From CAG-826 sp964546565 (lineage in GTDB: Bacteria; Bacillota_I; Bacilli_A; RFN20; CAG-826): a stretch of 7,738 bases of DNA. This document shows positions 6,547 to 7,738 of the stretch, piece by piece (positions within the stretch are counted from its first letter, which is position 1; each line of letters begins with the position of its first letter). The notes under the pieces are model-generated. The model saw only the letters and a list, made by a program, of their open reading frames with translations. It had not been told where the DNA came from and ran no database searches. Made by a program: the position numbers and the translations under genes. The stretch covers positions 1 through 7,738 of the forward strand of contig CAZJKC010000059.1 in NCBI GenBank assembly GCA_964546565.1, given 5' to 3'.

Positions 6547-7509
6547 TTAATTATGATACATAATAATTTGCTTTTGTTCCATTTCAAACGCTACCAAATG
6601 ATCACCATCAAGTTTTTCTTGATAAAAATTAACAGCCATAATTTGATAATTATTATGGACCATATAATATACAACTCCTTTGCTTAAATTATAACAAATT
6701 GTATAGATGGTAGCCATGATATTTCCTTCATCATCATGAGAACAGCCATATGGTTGTTTAACCGCATGTAAAATATCAAAAAAAGAGAGAATTTCATCAA
6801 CTGTAAGCTCATTTCTTCTTTGTAATTGTTCTTTTACAAATCTTGCACGAATAAAACGTGATGTTGAAGTATAATCACCTGGAAGTCCAATCGCCCCAGT
6901 TCCATTCGTCTTTTTTTCTTTTGGAAAAGCTTTTTTATTATATGAAGAAAGGAAACAATATTTATTTGCAATGGTTACTTGCATTTTAAAAGGGGGATTA
7001 TTGGTTAATACATCTATTTTATTTTGATAAATAAAAATTCCTTCTTTTGTGGTTTCTAAAACAATGCTTTCTTTACTATCCGTAAACATCCAATGTAATT
7101 CACTAGATGGCATATTATCCTTAAAATTATCATAGCAAATGTTTATTCTTTTTAGTAATTCTTTGGTTTCTTTAATATTTCGACATTGACTTAATACCCA
7201 TAATATTAATTCAAAAGAAGCAATATTATCTTTGCTGTTATCTATCTTACGATAAAAAGCATTATTTACAAATTGTAAGCCCGCTACCGCAAGTCCATGT
7301 TCATTCATCGCATCATAATATAAAGGATAATTATCTTCAATTATTCCAACGCCTATAATTGCATAATGTTTTTTTATTTCATTTTGATAACGAAAAGGCA
7401 AGGTAAAATAACGAGGTGTAATAATTATTTTTTCACCAAATGATTTTATATAATCTAGATTTCTTCCAAAAAAGGTATCTTTTCCTCGATAGCTAATTGC
7501 AGTACACAT
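6547..7509 (-). CDS. choloylglycine hydrolase family enzyme (bile salt hydrolase-like)
   Basis: A 320-residue Ntn-hydrolase of the bile salt hydrolase/penicillin V acylase family, which cleave the amide bond of conjugated bile acids or related amides in the cytoplasm. There is no signal peptide. The start is placed at MCTAISY rather than at the upstream MMVIKM, because Cys2 must become the N-terminal nucleophile after Met removal and GGTGAT lies 4 nt before this ATG. Other active-site positions are present: Arg16 and Asp19 in FGRNLDY, Asn170 in VLTNNPPF, and Arg218 in STSRFIRARF. Further family blocks are YDAMNEHGLAVAGL (65-78), LHWMFTD (138-144) and GLPGDY (208-213). The position that is Asn in typical bile salt hydrolases and Tyr in penicillin V acylases is Gln79 here, so substrate preference is open, although the rest reads closer to bile salt hydrolase. 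First gene of a unit with the nitroreductase. Confidence 0.93.
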   Translation of the reverse strand: MCTAISYRGKDTFFGRNLDYIKSFGEKIIITPRYFTLPFRYQNEIKKHYAIIGVGIIEDNYPLYYDAMNEHGLAVAGLQFVNNAFYRKIDNSKDNIASFELILWVLSQCRNIKETKELLKRINICYDNFKDNMPSSELHWMFTDSKESIVLETTKEGIFIYQNKIDVLTNNPPFKMQVTIANKYCFLSSYNKKAFPKEKKTNGTGAIGLPGDYTSTSRFIRARFVKEQLQRRNELTVDEILSFFDILHAVKQPYGCSHDDEGNIMATIYTICYNLSKGVVYYMVHNNYQIMAVNFYQEKLDGDHLVAFEMEQKQIIMYHN

Positions 7510-7513
7510 TTTT

Positions 7514-7519
7514 ATCACC
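7514..7519 (-). promoter_or_regulatory. ribosome binding site that decides the hydrolase start
   Basis: GGTGAT on the minus strand matches the 3' part of the full Shine-Dalgarno sequence (AGGAGGTGAT) and lies 4 nt before the ATG of MCTA. It falls inside the longer frame that would start at 7524, so it supports the short start that leaves the nucleophilic Cys at position 2. Confidence 0.7.
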
Positions 7520-7643
7520 ATCATTATTATTTACATTTTTATATATTTTTATATAAAATGCTTAATTAATAGAAAACCATAGATTTATAAAATATAGCAA
7601 TCTTTTCCCTACACATACATAATATCTTTTTTACTATTTTTCG

Positions 7644-7673
7644 CACTTAGACAAAAAATCTAAGTGTTTTTTT
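7644..7673 (+). terminator. plus-strand rho-independent terminator with no gene in front of it
   Basis: CACTTAGA (7644-7651) and TCTAAGTG (7659-7666) form a perfect 8-bp stem around a seven-base loop, followed by seven T, one A and more T. The T-run is only on the plus-strand side, so it terminates rightward transcription. No plus-strand gene lies to its left in the window, where the hydrolase runs the other way. It may insulate the promoter at 7704 from stray rightward transcription, end a short antisense or non-coding transcript, or act as an attenuator. Confidence 0.7.
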
Positions 7674-7703
7674 ATTTTTTCTAAAATTTTGTTTAAAAAT
7701 CTC

Positions 7704-7735
7704 TTGACATGGTATGGGGGGGGGGGTGATATAGT
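7704..7735 (+). promoter_or_regulatory. candidate phase-variable promoter with poly-G spacer
   Basis: A perfect TTGACA -35 (7704-7709) and a TATAGT -10 (7730-7735, five of six matches) are separated by 20 bp: TGGTAT, eleven G, then TGA. The spacer is 3 bp longer than the 17-bp optimum, so eight G would give ideal spacing and the allele seen here should be weak or off. Slippage in a G-run between -35 and -10 is the established switch at loci such as Neisseria porA. The gene controlled would start beyond the window. Alternatives are a G-tract operator for a CsoR/RcnR-type metal sensor, or a minus-strand coding tract. Confidence 0.55.
7716..7726 (+). repeat. homopolymer run of 11 G
   Basis: Eleven consecutive G in a strongly AT-rich sequence. 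No other G or C run of comparable length was noticed in the window. Such a run is prone to slipped-strand mispairing, and its exact length in the assembly may be a population average or a sequencing error. Confidence 0.95.
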
Positions 7736-7738
7736 TGT

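Noticed and set aside
7525..7640. Promoter of the bile salt hydrolase gene
   Set aside because: The leader is nearly all A and T, with several TATA-like strings. No -35/-10 pair with sensible spacing stands out, so none is called.
7719..7737. G-run plus TGAT as a Shine-Dalgarno with a TTG start at 7735-7737
   Set aside because: GGTGAT followed by TTG is possible, but the spacing is short, the start codon is weak, and only one base of frame remains after it. The promoter reading explains the perfect TTGACA better.
1..7738. Mycoplasma-type code (TGA as Trp)
   Set aside because: TGA serves as the stop in feoA, feoB and the membrane protein gene at positions fitting family lengths, and Trp residues are encoded by TGG.

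Overview
The window is AT-rich DNA from what looks like a low-GC, host-associated member of the Bacillota (Erysipelotrichia, RF39 or a related gut lineage). This is inferred from the base composition, strong AGGAGG-type ribosome binding sites, a choloylglycine (bile salt) hydrolase and a Firmicutes-type feo operon. Tryptophan is read from TGG, and TGA ends feoA, feoB and the 237-residue membrane protein gene, so the standard bacterial code fits and the Mycoplasma code does not.

All eight complete genes lie on the minus strand and are transcribed from right to left. From the right: (1) a two-gene unit of a bile salt hydrolase-like enzyme (6547-7509) and a small nitroreductase (6020-6529), 17 nt apart; (2) an iron unit of feoA, feoB and a FeoB-associated Cys-rich membrane peptide, joined by two ATGA stop/start overlaps and driven by a TTGACA promoter with a perfect 20-bp palindrome just downstream of the -10; (3) a six-helix membrane protein resembling the Pr6Pr/AIG1 family, 35 nt behind the feo genes and closed by a weak terminator; (4) a secreted M6-family zinc metalloprotease lipoprotein with its own strong RBS and terminator; (5) exodeoxyribonuclease III. 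A short open stretch at the left edge (1-81, plus strand) may be the tail of a convergent gene.

The right edge is the most unusual part. A plus-strand terminator hairpin (7644-7673) has no plus-strand gene in front of it. About 30 nt further on, a perfect TTGACA -35 box and a TATAGT -10 box are separated by a 20-bp spacer made largely of 11 consecutive G residues. This is the layout of a phase-variable promoter, where slippage in the G-run changes promoter spacing. A metal-sensor (CsoR/RcnR-type) operator and a poly-C tract inside a minus-strand reading frame are competing explanations. The controlled gene would lie beyond the window.

Taken together, the genes suggest a bacterium adapted to the animal gut: bile acid deconjugation, flavin-dependent reduction, ferrous iron uptake under anoxic conditions, extracellular proteolysis, and one housekeeping repair nuclease. 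No tRNA, rRNA, CRISPR array, insertion sequence or phage gene was seen, and no stretch longer than about 230 bases lacks a gene.
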